A DNA stretch of 64,000 nt, taken from the NCBI RefSeq assembly GCF_002973595.1, contig NZ_PVEO01000003.1, positions 186,001 through 250,000 of the forward strand, given 5' to 3'. The DNA is from Jejuia pallidilutea. Lineage in GTDB: Bacteria > Bacteroidota > Bacteroidia > Flavobacteriales > Flavobacteriaceae. This document shows, piece by piece, positions 6,963-15,798 of the stretch (positions within the stretch are counted from its first letter, which is position 1; each line of letters starts with the position of its first letter). The position numbers were made by a program, and so were the translations under genes. The notes under the pieces are model-generated. The model was not told the DNA's origin. It was given only the letters and a program-made list of their open reading frames with translations, and did not search any database.

Positions 6963-8315
6963 TTATTCTTCAACTTGCTTTTGCATTTTAAAATCTTCCA
7001 TAAACTTGGTAGTGTAATTACCAGCCAAATAATCTGGATGATCCATGAGTTGCCTATGGAATGGTATTGTTGTTTTAATACCCTCAATTACAAACTCATC
7101 TAAAGCACGTTTCATTTTATTGATGGCCTCTTCTCTTGTTTGAGCAGTGGTTATTAATTTAGCAATCATGGAATCGTAATTTGGCGGAATAGTATAGCCT
7201 GCATAAACGTGGGTATCTAAACGTACACCATGACCTCCTGGAGCGTGTAATGTAGTGATTTTTCCGGGTGATGGCCTAAAACCATTATAAGGATCTTCAG
7301 CATTGATACGGCACTCTATAGAATGCAGTTTAGGATCGTAGTTTTTACCAGAAATTGGCACGCCCGCAGCAACTAAAATTTGCTCTCTAATTAAATCGAA
7401 ATCTATAACTTGTTCTGTAATTGGGTGCTCTACCTGTATACGGGTATTCATTTCCATAAAGTAGAAGTTGCGGTGTTTATCTACTAAAAATTCTATAGTA
7501 CCAGCACCTTCGTATTTTATATATTCAGCGGCTTTTACGGCTGCAGCCCCCATTTTTTTACGCAATTGTGGCGTCATAAAAGGTGAAGGTACTTCTTCTG
7601 TTAATTTTTGATGGCGACGCTGTATAGAACAATCTCTCTCTGATAAATGACAGGCCTTACCACGAGAATCGCCTACAATTTGAATTTCGATATGGCGCGG
7701 TTCTTCAATGAGTTTTTCCATGTACATATCGTTGTTACCAAAAGCAGCTTTACTTTCCTGTCTTGCAGAATCCCAAGCTTCTTTAAGATCTTCTTCCTTC
7801 CATACGGCACGCATACCTTTACCACCACCACCTGCACTAGCTTTTAGCATTACGGGATAGCCTGTTTTTTTAGCGATTTTTTTGCACTCCTCGAAGGTTT
7901 CTATAATACCATCGCTACCAGGAACACAAGGTACGCCTGCGGCTTTCATAGTAGCCTTAGCGTTTGACTTGTCTCCCATTCTATCTATCATTTCAGCCGA
8001 CGCACCAATAAACTTAATACCATGTTCTTCGCAAATTTCTGAAAATTTAGCATTTTCAGATAAAAAACCGTACCCTGGGTGAATGGCATCTGCATTTGTA
8101 ATTTCTGCGGCAGATATAACGTTAGACATTTTTAAGTAAGAATCTGTACTGGAAGGTGGCCCAATACAAACGGCTTCATCGGCAAACTTAACGTGTAAGC
8201 TTTCTGCATCAGCAGTAGAATATACCGCAACCGTTTTAATGCCCATTTCTTTACAGGTTCTAATAACGCGTAGCGCAATTTCCCCTCTATTGGCAATCAA
8301 TATTTTTTTAAACAT
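6963..8315 (-). CDS. accC: Acetyl-CoA carboxylase, biotin carboxylase subunit
   Basis: 450 aa, full length. Motifs in order: [19 protein letters not shown] (start of the N-domain), the ATP-grasp glycine loop [12 protein letters not shown] (158-169), ERDCSIQRR, and the [12 protein letters not shown] active-site segment near residue 290. It carboxylates the biotin on AccB with ATP and bicarbonate, the first half-reaction of malonyl-CoA synthesis. It ends the run DUF177-rpmF-fabH-accB-accC, 74 bp after accB, and is followed by a clear terminator. Nothing is unusual in the sequence. Confidence 0.98.
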   Translation of the reverse strand: MFKKILIANRGEIALRVIRTCKEMGIKTVAVYSTADAESLHVKFADEAVCIGPPSSTDSYLKMSNVISAAEITNADAIHPGYGFLSENAKFSEICEEHGIKFIGASAEMIDRMGDKSNAKATMKAAGVPCVPGSDGIIETFEECKKIAKKTGYPVMLKASAGGGGKGMRAVWKEEDLKEAWDSARQESKAAFGNNDMYMEKLIEEPRHIEIQIVGDSRGKACHLSERDCSIQRRHQKLTEEVPSPFMTPQLRKKMGAAAVKAAEYIKYEGAGTIEFLVDKHRNFYFMEMNTRIQVEHPITEQVIDFDLIREQILVAAGVPISGKNYDPKLHSIECRINAEDPYNGFRPSPGKITTLHAPGGHGVRLDTHVYAGYTIPPNYDSMIAKLITTAQTREEAINKMKRALDEFVIEGIKTTIPFHRQLMDHPDYLAGNYTTKFMEDFKMQKQVEE

Positions 8316-8389
8316 AAGCTCTACAAATTTTCAAAATTCAAAAAACAAATCCAAAAAAGGTGTCTGGAGTTTGAAATTTGATTTTTACA

Positions 8390-8878
8390 TTAAGACGGAT
8401 CTACTAAAAATAGCGGTTGATCGAATTCTACCGGAGAGGAATCATCAACTAAAATCTTAACTATTTTCCCAGAAACCTCAGATTCTATTTCGTTGAAAAG
8501 CTTCATTGCTTCAATAATACAAAGTACATCGCCTTCAGCAATAGTTTGCCCTACCTCAACAAATAAAGGTTTATCTGGTGATGGTTTTCTATAGAAAGTT
8601 CCTATTATAGGTGATTTTATTGTAATGTATTTCGACGTTTCGTCTGTAGCTTCTTTAGGTGCCGCAGCTGCTGCAGCTGGTGCAGGCGTTTCTGCAACTG
8701 GTGCAGGTGGCGCTTGCGCTACTTGTGGTGCTGCAACTGGTGTATATTGTACGGTTGGCGCATCGTTATCTGATCCTGTTCTGATGGTGATTTTTACGTC
8801 ATCCATTTCTAATTTAACCTCGCTTGCCCCAGATTTTGCAACAAACTTAATTAAGTTTTGAATCTCTTTTAAATCCAT
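8390..8878 (-). CDS. accB: Acetyl-CoA carboxylase, biotin carboxyl carrier protein
   Basis: 162 aa. It has an N-terminal helical part (1-35), a long Ala/Pro-rich linker (about 45-78) and a C-terminal biotinyl domain with the [10 protein letters not shown] motif; Lys126 is the biotin acceptor. It carries the carboxyl group between AccC and the carboxyltransferase. The gene lies between fabH (22 bp away) and accC and is clearly cotranscribed with them. Confidence 0.97.
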   Translation of the reverse strand: MDLKEIQNLIKFVAKSGASEVKLEMDDVKITIRTGSDNDAPTVQYTPVAAPQVAQAPPAPVAETPAPAAAAAAPKEATDETSKYITIKSPIIGTFYRKPSPDKPLFVEVGQTIAEGDVLCIIEAMKLFNEIESEVSGKIVKILVDDSSPVEFDQPLFLVDPS

Positions 8879-8900
8879 AATTCAACTATTGATTTTAAAG

Positions 8901-9902
8901 TTAGTTTTTAGAGTTATAGGCCCATTTTAAATAAATGGCACCCCAATTAAATCCGCCGCCAAAAGCAGCAAATATGATAGTATCACCTTTTTTAAGTTGT
9001 GATTCGTAATCGTTAAGTAATAATGGTAAAGTGGCTGATGTGGTATTTCCATATTTTTGAATATTCATCATCACTTTTTCTTCTGCTAAGTTTATGCGTT
9101 GTGCTGTGGCATCTATAATGCGTTTGTTGGCTTGGTGTGCCGCTAACCAGTCTACAGAATCTTTATCAAGATTGTTGCGTTCTAGTATTTTAACAGTAGC
9201 ATCGGCCATATTAAAAACAGCATTTTTAAATACGGTTCTCCCTTCTTGAAATGCGTAATGCCCGCCTTTTTCTAAAACCTCTGGGGTTAATTCGTGAGCT
9301 GAACCGCCATAAGTAGCTTGTAAAAATTCTCGCCCTGTACCGTCGCTCCTTAAATATTCGTCTTTAAGCCCTAAATCTTCGGTTGTAGGCTCAAATAATA
9401 CAGCACCAGCACCATCTCCAAAAATAATACAGGTTGCCCTGTCTTTGTAGTTTATTAGAGAAGACATTTTATCGGCACCTATTAAAAGTACATTTTTGTA
9501 GCGCCCGGTTTCTATATAAGCTGAAGCTACAGACATACCATATAAAAAACTGGAACATGCAGCATCCATATCGAAGGAAAATGCATTTACAGCTCCAATT
9601 TTAGCAGCAGTGTAGGCTGCGGTAGACGCGGCTTTCATATCGGGCGTTGCCGTGGCTACAATTACCAATTCAATATCTTTTGGGTTTAGCCCTTTTTTAT
9701 TAATTAAGTCTTGGGCTGCTTTTATTGCAAGATAGGAAGTACCTTCGCCTTTCTTTTTTAAAATACGGCGTTCTTTAATGCCAGTTCGTGAAGTAATCCA
9801 TTCATCGTTAGTATCAACCATGGTTTCAAGAATTTGATTGGTTAATACATACTCTGGAACATAGGCTCCAACCGCGGTAATTGCTGCTGAGATTTTACTC
9901 AT
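8901..9902 (-). CDS. fabH: 3-oxoacyl-ACP synthase III
   Basis: 333 aa. The catalytic triad is Cys116 (DMDAACSSFL), His256 (AAHQANKRI) and Asn286 (YGNTTSAT), and GFNWGAIYLKW at the C-terminus is typical of FabH. It starts fatty acid synthesis by condensing acetyl-CoA or a branched acyl-CoA with malonyl-ACP. It sits in the conserved rpmF-fabH-accB-accC order. A 178-bp gap containing a hairpin separates it from rpmF, so it may be transcribed partly by read-through. Confidence 0.97.
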   Translation of the reverse strand: MSKISAAITAVGAYVPEYVLTNQILETMVDTNDEWITSRTGIKERRILKKKGEGTSYLAIKAAQDLINKKGLNPKDIELVIVATATPDMKAASTAAYTAAKIGAVNAFSFDMDAACSSFLYGMSVASAYIETGRYKNVLLIGADKMSSLINYKDRATCIIFGDGAGAVLFEPTTEDLGLKDEYLRSDGTGREFLQATYGGSAHELTPEVLEKGGHYAFQEGRTVFKNAVFNMADATVKILERNNLDKDSVDWLAAHQANKRIIDATAQRINLAEEKVMMNIQKYGNTTSATLPLLLNDYESQLKKGDTIIFAAFGGGFNWGAIYLKWAYNSKN

Positions 9903-10030
9903 ACTTTTTAATAAATTTGAACGAAAAACGCTCTAAATGAATCAAAATTGACCAATTTTTGACGAAAAATAGGAAATTTTGAATAATTACAGTGCAAATT
10001 AAGGCTTTTTTGCCGTATAAAATACATATC

Positions 10031-10060
10031 ATAAAAAAAACGCCCACAAGTGAGCGTTTT
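10031..10060 (-). terminator. Hairpin / probable terminator after rpmF
   Basis: On the minus strand AAAACGCTCAC-TTG-TGGGCGTTTT (one G-U pair) is followed by a U-rich run from the A tract at 10033-10040. It lies about 20 bp downstream of rpmF and would attenuate transcription into fabH. Confidence 0.75.
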
Positions 10061-10080
10061 AATATATGCATGCATAATAC

Positions 10081-10284
10081 TTATGCTAAATTTTCGGTTT
10101 CTTCAGAATTATCTATAAGCACTTGCCCTCTGTAATACAGTTTTCCTTCATGCCAATGTGCTCTATGGTATAAATGAGCCTCTCCTGTTGTAGGACATGT
10201 AGCAATCTGTGGCGCAGTTGCTTTGTAATGTGTTCTTCTTTTATCTCTTCTTGTTTTAGAGATTTTTCTCTTAGGATGTGCCAT
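10081..10284 (-). CDS. rpmF: 50S ribosomal protein L32
   Basis: 67 aa. The start [20 protein letters not shown] and the region [17 protein letters not shown] are characteristic of Bacteroidota L32; the zinc-binding cysteines of some L32 proteins are largely absent. It is a structural protein of the large ribosomal subunit near the peptidyl-transferase centre. It follows the DUF177 gene by 8 bp, the near-universal yceD-rpmF pairing. Confidence 0.97.
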   Translation of the reverse strand: MAHPKRKISKTRRDKRRTHYKATAPQIATCPTTGEAHLYHRAHWHEGKLYYRGQVLIDNSEETENLA

Positions 10285-10292
10285 TTTTTATG

Positions 10293-10829
10293 TTATTTAT
10301 CCGTTAATAGTTTTTTTAATGTATTCCAACGCGGATCTATATCCTCGTCTGTTTTTTCTTTATTATCCTTTGGACTTAATTCTTCAAGTTTTTCGAGTAT
10401 TTCAGAACCTAATGTACCATCTTCAACTCCAGGATGTACACGCTTAATTGGTACTGCTAGTACTATAAGTTCGTATATGTATTGCTGGATGTTAATTTCA
10501 TATTCTCCATGAGGCAATATAAGGATATCAATGTGTTCATCATTGTATGCTTCTCCAAACTTCACAACCAAATCAAAACTATTATGTAGGTTTTGGTTGT
10601 AAGGTTCGTTGGTAACATCGCAGTTAACGTTTACGAATCCCGAAATTTCAAAATGTAATTCTAGCAACGTTGATTTTTTATTTAAAACAACATTTACACT
10701 AACATCTACATTGTTAAATTCTTCATACTCAAAATAATCAAAGAACGTTTGGTCTATTTTATACTCAAAATTGTGATTTCCTTGCTTTAACCCTACAAAA
10801 GGTATAGCATATTCTTTCATTGGCTTCAT
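10293..10829 (-). CDS. DUF177 (YceD-like) protein
   Basis: About 178 aa from the start MKPMKEYAIPF. An in-frame ATG two codons upstream (10835) is possible, but it leaves only about 10 nt of leader after the predicted promoter. The domain is recognised from FVGLKQGNHNFEYKID near the start and CDVTNEPYNQNL mid-protein, and from its position directly before rpmF. YceD proteins are linked to 23S rRNA accumulation or processing. The C-terminus is acidic (TDEDIDPRWNTLKKLL), as usual in this family. It is the first gene of the rpmF-fab-acc operon. Confidence 0.9.
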   Translation of the reverse strand: MKPMKEYAIPFVGLKQGNHNFEYKIDQTFFDYFEYEEFNNVDVSVNVVLNKKSTLLELHFEISGFVNVNCDVTNEPYNQNLHNSFDLVVKFGEAYNDEHIDILILPHGEYEINIQQYIYELIVLAVPIKRVHPGVEDGTLGSEILEKLEELSPKDNKEKTDEDIDPRWNTLKKLLTDK

Positions 10830-10851
10830 AATCACATCTATTTTGAGCCTG

Positions 10852-10881
10852 CAAATATATAAATTTTTTAACTTAAGCCAA
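10852..10881 (-). promoter_or_regulatory. Bacteroidota sigma-A promoter for DUF177-rpmF-fabH-accBC
   Basis: On the minus strand the -33 element TTG (complement of 10879-10881) is followed after 19 bp by TATATTTG (complement of 10852-10859), an exact match to TTG-N19-TAnnTTTG. It predicts a transcript starting near 10845. Confidence 0.75.
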
Positions 10882-10892
10882 CCTGCTTAATG

Positions 10893-11951
10893 TTATTTTT
10901 TTATGCTGGCTTTTCTTGGTTGTTTTTTCAGGGGGTTTGCTGTAAGTTCCTCAAAATCACATCGGTTTCTATAAATTTGAATTCCCATAAACAAAGCCTC
11001 CTTAAAAGAGCTTTCGTCTGCCACTCCTTTTCCTGCTATTTCGTAAGCTGTACCGTGGTCTGGCGAGGTTCTAACGCGTGTTAATCCTGCTGTGAAATTA
11101 ACCCCTTGGCCAAACGACAGTGTTTTAAAGGGAATTAATCCTTGGTCGTGATACGATGCTATTATGGCATCAAAATTTTTGTAGTTATTAGAGCCAAAAA
11201 AACTATCGGCGGCATAAGGGCCGTACACTAATTTACCCGCTTCCTTTATTTTTTTTAATGTTGGTCGCATTATATCGTCATCCTCACTGCCAATTACACC
11301 ATTGTCTCCAGTGTGCGGATTAATTCCTAAAACTGCAATTTTAGGTTTTACTATTTTAAAATCTTTACGCAAGGTATCGTAAACGGTGTTTATTTTCTCG
11401 GTAATTAATGCTTCTGAAATGTGTTCTGATACGTCTTTAACAGGAACATGATCTGTAAGCAGGCCCACTTTTAGCGTATCGGTTACCATAAACATTAAAC
11501 TATTTCCGCCTAATTCCTTGGCCAAATAATCGGTATGCCCAGGAAATGTAAACGCCTCCGATTGTATGTTGTGCTTATTAATTGGTGCAGTTACTAAAAC
11601 ATCAATTTGCGCTTCTTTCAAGGCTTTTGTTGCGCTTTGGAGCGATTTTAATGCGTATTCGCCTACTTTAGTGTCTTCTTGTCCAAAATTAATGTTTACA
11701 GGTTCTTTCCAACAATTTAAAACATTCACTTTACCATGGGTTAAATGGCTAATATCATGAATGCTATTAAATTCTATTTCTGAATTAAAATGCTTTTTAA
11801 AAAAATGCATTACCTTAATTGAAGCAAAAATTACAGGTGTACATAATTCCAGAATTCTAGAATCCTCGAAGGTTTTTAAAATAATCTCACCACTTATACC
11901 ATTTAAATCTCCAACAGAAATTCCAACAACAATATTTTCTTGATTCTTCAT
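10893..11951 (-). CDS. pdxA: 4-hydroxythreonine-4-phosphate dehydrogenase
   Basis: 352 aa. GISVGDLNGISGEIILK at the N-terminus, FPGHTDYLAKELGG (metal and substrate histidine) in the middle, and SYHDQGLIPFKTLSFGQGVNFTAGL near the C-terminus are PdxA signatures. It oxidises 4-phosphohydroxy-L-threonine with NAD in the pyridoxal phosphate pathway. It is divergent from ribE with a 63-bp gap holding both promoters. A short Lys-rich tail (KKQPRKASIKK) is slightly longer than usual. Confidence 0.96.
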   Translation of the reverse strand: MKNQENIVVGISVGDLNGISGEIILKTFEDSRILELCTPVIFASIKVMHFFKKHFNSEIEFNSIHDISHLTHGKVNVLNCWKEPVNINFGQEDTKVGEYALKSLQSATKALKEAQIDVLVTAPINKHNIQSEAFTFPGHTDYLAKELGGNSLMFMVTDTLKVGLLTDHVPVKDVSEHISEALITEKINTVYDTLRKDFKIVKPKIAVLGINPHTGDNGVIGSEDDDIMRPTLKKIKEAGKLVYGPYAADSFFGSNNYKNFDAIIASYHDQGLIPFKTLSFGQGVNFTAGLTRVRTSPDHGTAYEIAGKGVADESSFKEALFMGIQIYRNRCDFEELTANPLKKQPRKASIKK

Positions 11952-11993
11952 TAATAAGCTTATTTTTGTACGTAATTTTAATGTGCAAATTTA
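11940..11993. promoter_or_regulatory. Divergent pdxA/ribE promoters
   Basis: Plus strand: TTG (11940-11942), 18 bp, TATTTTTG (11961-11968), for ribE. Minus strand: TAAATTTG (complement of 11986-11993), for pdxA, with no clear -33 box. The predicted start sites lie within about 10 bp of each other and face each other, so the two 5' ends probably overlap. Confidence 0.55.
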
Positions 11994-12014
11994 ACCAAAT
12001 AAACGCATAATACT

Positions 12015-12611
12015 ATGTTTACGGGAATTATTGAATCTCTTGGGAGTGTTACTAACTTAAAAAAAGACCAAGACAACCTACATATATCAATTAAAAGTAA
12101 TATTACGAACGCATTAAAGATAGACCAAAGTGTTGCCCATAATGGTGTGTGTTTAACCGTGGTAAACATTAATAATGATGAGTACACTGTTACTGCAATT
12201 CAAGAAACTTTAGATAAAACAAATTTAAAAAGCCTGCAAGTTGGAGACATTGTGAACTTAGAACGCGCTATGAAATTGGGCGACAGGCTAGATGGCCATA
12301 TTGTACAAGGGCATGTAGACCAAACCGCTGTTTGTACTTCTATTGAAAATGCCGATGGCAGTTGGTTTTTTTCTTTTGAATATGATGCTGCGCTAAATAA
12401 TATTACAATTGAAAAAGGCTCTGTAACCGTTAATGGTACAAGTTTAACGGTAGTTAATTCTGGTACCAATACGTTTAGTGTGGCAATTATACCTTACACC
12501 TACGAGAACACCAACTTTAAAACTTTTAAAAAAGGAACAGTGGTTAACTTAGAATTTGATGTTTTAGGAAAGTATATTGCTAAACTCATGGCTAACAGCC
12601 AAACAAAATAA
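12015..12611 (+). CDS. ribE: Riboflavin synthase, alpha chain
   Basis: 198 aa, made of two lumazine-binding beta-barrel repeats. The first opens with MFTGIIESLGSV and contains SVAHNGVCLTVV; the second contains GHIVQGHVDQ and KGSVTVNGTSLTVV. It forms riboflavin from two molecules of 6,7-dimethyl-8-ribityllumazine. No FMN riboswitch is visible in the short leader. Upstream lies a good Bacteroidota promoter inside the pdxA/ribE spacer. Confidence 0.97.
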   Translation: MFTGIIESLGSVTNLKKDQDNLHISIKSNITNALKIDQSVAHNGVCLTVVNINNDEYTVTAIQETLDKTNLKSLQVGDIVNLERAMKLGDRLDGHIVQGHVDQTAVCTSIENADGSWFFSFEYDAALNNITIEKGSVTVNGTSLTVVNSGTNTFSVAIIPYTYENTNFKTFKKGTVVNLEFDVLGKYIAKLMANSQTK

Positions 12612-12621
12612 TAAAAGCTTG

Positions 12622-12816
12622 CTATTTTTTTAATAGTTTCTTTCCGCCATAGAACAAAGCCACTAAAGCGCCTACAAGAACACCGCCGTCAATAGGAAGA
12701 CCAACTGGAGGAGGAGGTTGGGGAGGTGGAGGCAAACCGCCACCTTGTGCAGCACATACAACGCTTATTAATACAAATAAGATTGAGGCTAATATTCTTT
12801 TATTTTGTATCATCAT
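12622..12816 (-). CDS. Small PID-CTERM-type sorting-signal protein
   Basis: 64 aa. It has an N-terminal signal peptide (about 1-24, ending SVVCAAQ), a short linker made almost entirely of Gly and Pro (GGGLPPPPQPPPP), then PIDGGVLVGALVALFYGG followed by the basic end KKLLKK. This PID motif, hydrophobic helix and basic tail match the PID-CTERM class of Flavobacteriia surface-sorting peptides (family name recalled, not searched). The mature part is almost nothing but the sorting signal. A TACATTTG -10-like box lies at 12834-12841 (complement). Its role is unknown. Confidence 0.7.
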   Translation of the reverse strand: MMIQNKRILASILFVLISVVCAAQGGGLPPPPQPPPPVGLPIDGGVLVGALVALFYGGKKLLKK

Positions 12817-13128
12817 GGGGACGCAAATGTATAAAAAAAAGCAATTAGTTAAGCATAATTGGTTAAAAAAACATCCATGAAGTGCTAATAATTATCGATA
12901 AAATGCAATTTTGTTTAGCAAACTCCTATTGTTTTAACGTCAAAATACCTTAAAAAAGTATAAATGCATGTAAATTAATCCCTTTGTTTTTACATAATTA
13001 CAGCAACAAATATATAAAAGATTTAATCACATAGGTTATTTCAGTATTAAAATATTATCATTTGATAATTATACAACACTTAACAGCAATAACACCTTAA
13101 GCAAAATTACATCAACTTTTACAGGTTG
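12817..13128. other. AT-rich intergenic region, no gene seen
   Basis: 312 bp between two minus-strand genes. Apart from the promoter-like TACATTTG next to the 12816 start, I see no ORF, strong hairpin or repeat. Confidence 0.6.
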
Positions 13129-14001
13129 TTAGGTAGATAAAAATGCACTAAAATTACCCTCCATAAAACGTGGCGGAAAATTTAAGCCTAATTTTTTTTG
13201 AAGGGCTATATCTTCCCAAACCACTTTTAATCCTATTTGTAGGTTTAAATTGTAGTTGTCATCGCGCTCGGTATAGCCTCCAAACAAATAATTTTCTGTA
13301 TTTAAGTCCATAAAAAACCTAAAAAACTGAGCCATAACATAAAAAATGGTATCGTTACTATCTCCCGTAATATCGTATCTATAAAAAATGGGGCGTTCTT
13401 CTAACCGGTAGTTTACTAAATCTTCTGCTCGAAGATCCTTATTGGTAATTTCCTTTTGCTTTAATTTAAGATAAGTTGTTTGCTTTAAAGGTAGCACAAT
13501 GCAGTGCCCTGCGTAATATCCAGATTTTCCTGTAATTACCAAATTTATTTCTGGTAATAATGTAATAGCTTGTTTTATTAAATTGGTATTAACATAATGG
13601 TTGTCTCCTTTTTGCCAGCCTATAAATTTTTCAATATACTTAATATCATAATCAAAATCTATAGTTCTAAGGTTGTCTGTTGTAACTTGAATTTGGTCTT
13701 TATACCAACTTAGTTTGGGTAGCGCATTTGTTTGCTCCGAAAGGGAATATTTATTTATTTTAAAATCGTAATATGTTGGAATTGGCACTGCGGCATTCAA
13801 ATTATGAATTAATTGATACGGCATTAATGTTTCCAGTACAATAGTCTCCTCTTTTTCTGATTTTATTAGTGTTTCGTTTTTTTCCCACCGTTGCAAAGTT
13901 CTTAAATCCACATTTAGGCTACTAGCTAAATTTAACTGCGATAGCTGGTAAAAAGCTCTGTAATCTAAAAAGAGGTCGCCTATGGAATTATACCTTTTCA
14001 T
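13129..14001 (-). CDS. XRE-type HTH regulator with uncharacterised C-terminal domain
   Basis: 290 aa. Residues about 10-45 contain a helix-turn-helix: FYQLSQLNLASSLNVDLRTL then QRWEKNE, the XRE/Cro pattern in which LASSLNV is helix 2 and DLRTLQRWE is the recognition helix. The remaining 240 residues are a soluble alpha/beta domain that I cannot assign (contains GKSGYYAGHCIVLPLK and FYVMAQFFRFFMDLNTENYLFGGY). The latter resembles a GNAT-like or sensory fold, but this is weak. It sits alone in an accessory region beside the restriction gene and might regulate it or itself. Confidence 0.6.
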   Translation of the reverse strand: MKRYNSIGDLFLDYRAFYQLSQLNLASSLNVDLRTLQRWEKNETLIKSEKEETIVLETLMPYQLIHNLNAAVPIPTYYDFKINKYSLSEQTNALPKLSWYKDQIQVTTDNLRTIDFDYDIKYIEKFIGWQKGDNHYVNTNLIKQAITLLPEINLVITGKSGYYAGHCIVLPLKQTTYLKLKQKEITNKDLRAEDLVNYRLEERPIFYRYDITGDSNDTIFYVMAQFFRFFMDLNTENYLFGGYTERDDNYNLNLQIGLKVVWEDIALQKKLGLNFPPRFMEGNFSAFLST

Positions 14002-14369
14002 ATTTAGCTATTGGTTAACCTTGTAAATATAGCAAAAAGGAAGCGTTAACATAATAGTTTAAAAAAACAACTGACACAGTATGTCACCAAACAATTAAAA
14101 CACCTCATTTATATTTGTACCGTTAAGAGAAAGTAACAAACTAACTTAAAGTTACACAAGTAGTTGATTAAGGTTAATTAATAGCAAAACGTTAATTCTC
14201 AAGTAAAGGCAACGCAAAAAGCGTTGCCTTTACTATTTAAAGCAAAATAATTTACGTTTTACTAATTGAATAACTGTTTCTAAAGATTAAAAATGATTAA
14301 TTTAAATAGAAATACGTTGCCTATGTATAAAAGACTTAATGATAAAAATCAAGAAGTTTTAGAGAACAA
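14002..14369. other. Intergenic region with a promoter-terminator pair
   Basis: 368 bp between the XRE-type gene and the 110-aa ORF. It holds a plus-strand TATATTTG box (about 14112-14119), about 80 nt without a start codon, and a perfect 14-bp hairpin at 14202-14234. The rest is AT-rich and without a convincing gene. A 26-codon ORF at 14293-14373 has no supporting evidence. Confidence 0.5.
14112..14240 (+). ncRNA. Possible small non-coding RNA (about 110 nt)
   Basis: A -10-like TATATTTG at about 14112-14119 is followed by a stretch with no ATG. It ends in a perfect stem AGTAAAGGCAACGC (14202-14215), loop AAAAA, GCGTTGCCTTTACT (14221-14234). The layout is that of a short independent transcript. 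The U tract is weak and no clear -33 TTG is present, so this is a candidate only. Confidence 0.3.
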
Positions 14370-14702
14370 TTAGGTATCTATTTCTTCAACGTTAAAATAT
14401 TGAGCGAATGGCTTTTGGTTGTCAAATTTTCCATGTGGCTTAACCATCATAAAACAAGATTTAAAAAAATAACCCTGTGCTGTACAAACTATTTCTACAC
14501 GTGGATTTCCAAATTCAGCTCTTCCACTAATTATAGTTAAACGTTCAACCCAAAAAAACAAATGGTTATATTTATTTTGTTGTTCAAGCATTTTTTCAAA
14601 TTGATTGGCTGTTACTAATTTACCCTGTTCAATTTGTTTGCCTGCTTTGTGTGTTGCACTTCGTATTACACCAATTATTAAATTCTTATCAATCTTTTTC
14701 AT
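14370..14702 (-). CDS. Hypothetical protein (110 aa)
   Basis: A short basic cytoplasmic protein opening MKKIDKNLIIGVIRSATHKA and ending QYFNVEEIDT, with no signal peptide or membrane segment and no domain that I recognise. It is preceded by an AT-rich leader and lies 87 bp from the end of the restriction gene in the same direction. It may belong to the same accessory unit. Codon use looks normal for the window, so it is likely a real gene, but its function is unknown. Confidence 0.5.
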   Translation of the reverse strand: MKKIDKNLIIGVIRSATHKAGKQIEQGKLVTANQFEKMLEQQNKYNHLFFWVERLTIISGRAEFGNPRVEIVCTAQGYFFKSCFMMVKPHGKFDNQKPFAQYFNVEEIDT

Positions 14703-14972
14703 GAAGTAGCTTCTTCCACAATGTGTATTTACTCACTTTTTATTTATTTGTAAATTAATGTGTTCGTGAATCGCTTTTAAATCCTTTACTTATTTTGTAA
14801 AATCTTCAACAATGGCGATTTCTTCTTGATTCAGTCCGTACAATTCATAAACCATTTGGTCTATATCCTTGTCAGTTTTATCAATTTCTGCTTTTAATTC
14901 CACTGCTTTTTGTTTTTGCTCGTTAAAATACTGCATCCATTCGGCTTCTTCGCTTAATGTTAGTTTTTGATA

Positions 14973-15010
14973 TGCCAAGGGAGCATTTGCCAAGGGAGCA
15001 TGCTCCCTTG
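14973..15010. repeat. In-gene palindrome cluster A (two 15-bp units, ending in a 20-bp palindrome)
   Basis: Unit TGCCAAGGGAGCATT (14973-14987), then the perfect palindrome CAAGGGAGCATGCTCCCTTG (14991-15010). On the coding strand it reads in frame as SREHAPLANAPLA within the specificity-domain end of the restriction gene. Confidence 0.9.
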
Positions 15011-15798
15011 AGGTGTCTTTTGCTGCCTTTTTACGGGCTTTTTCTAATTCTTTTAGAAATTCTGCAAAGTCTAACTCGTGCCAGTTTTGGAGTTTTTTGG
15101 AAGCTTTTACAATTGTGAATTTGGATAATAGTAATGTCAAAAATCGATTAATGTGTGACTGATAATTTGTGTTTAAGTCTATTAATTTTTGTGCTTTATT
15201 AATATATAATTCTTTATTTAATCGAACAGTGTTGGGAATAGGAATAGATTCAAATGCTAATTTGGTTAAATTTGTATTTGATTCGCCAAAATATAGATTA
15301 TAAAAGTAACTTATTAAATTCGAATTTAATACTGCTAGATAGAACCTCACATCATCATCTGAATTATTAAGATTTACAAGGTTTGCATTGGGAAAAATAA
15401 TTTTATTTGTTAAATCGACAGTTGCAAAAATTTTGTTTTTATTCTGCCCAACTATTCTTTGAAGAATAATTTTTGGATTGAAATGCCAACTTTTAGTTTT
15501 ATTATCAATATTTTTTGCAAAAACATATTTTTCAACTTCATCAATGTAGTATCTGTGAATATCTCTTCCCTCAAGATATTTTATACAGTATTTACTTAAA
15601 AAATCCGAAGATTTAACCTCGTTGGCGTTAAATATCCCTTTATCGTATATGTTATTTTCTTCTACAATGTTTTTAGGTACACTCATCCACCCTTTATGTA
15701 AATTTAAATATGTTCCAAAAGTATTTTCCAAAGAAATTAATTTATCAATTATTGAATTGGTGTTAATTATTATTTTGCTATCATATTTTTCTTTAATA

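Noticed and set aside
12015-12200. An FMN riboswitch upstream of ribE
   Set aside because: The 5' leader is only about 40 nt and lacks the multi-helix consensus.
14293-14373. 26-codon ORF MINLNRNTLPMYKR... on the plus strand
   Set aside because: No ribosome-binding site, no recognisable homology, and it overlaps the 3' end of the opposite 110-aa gene.
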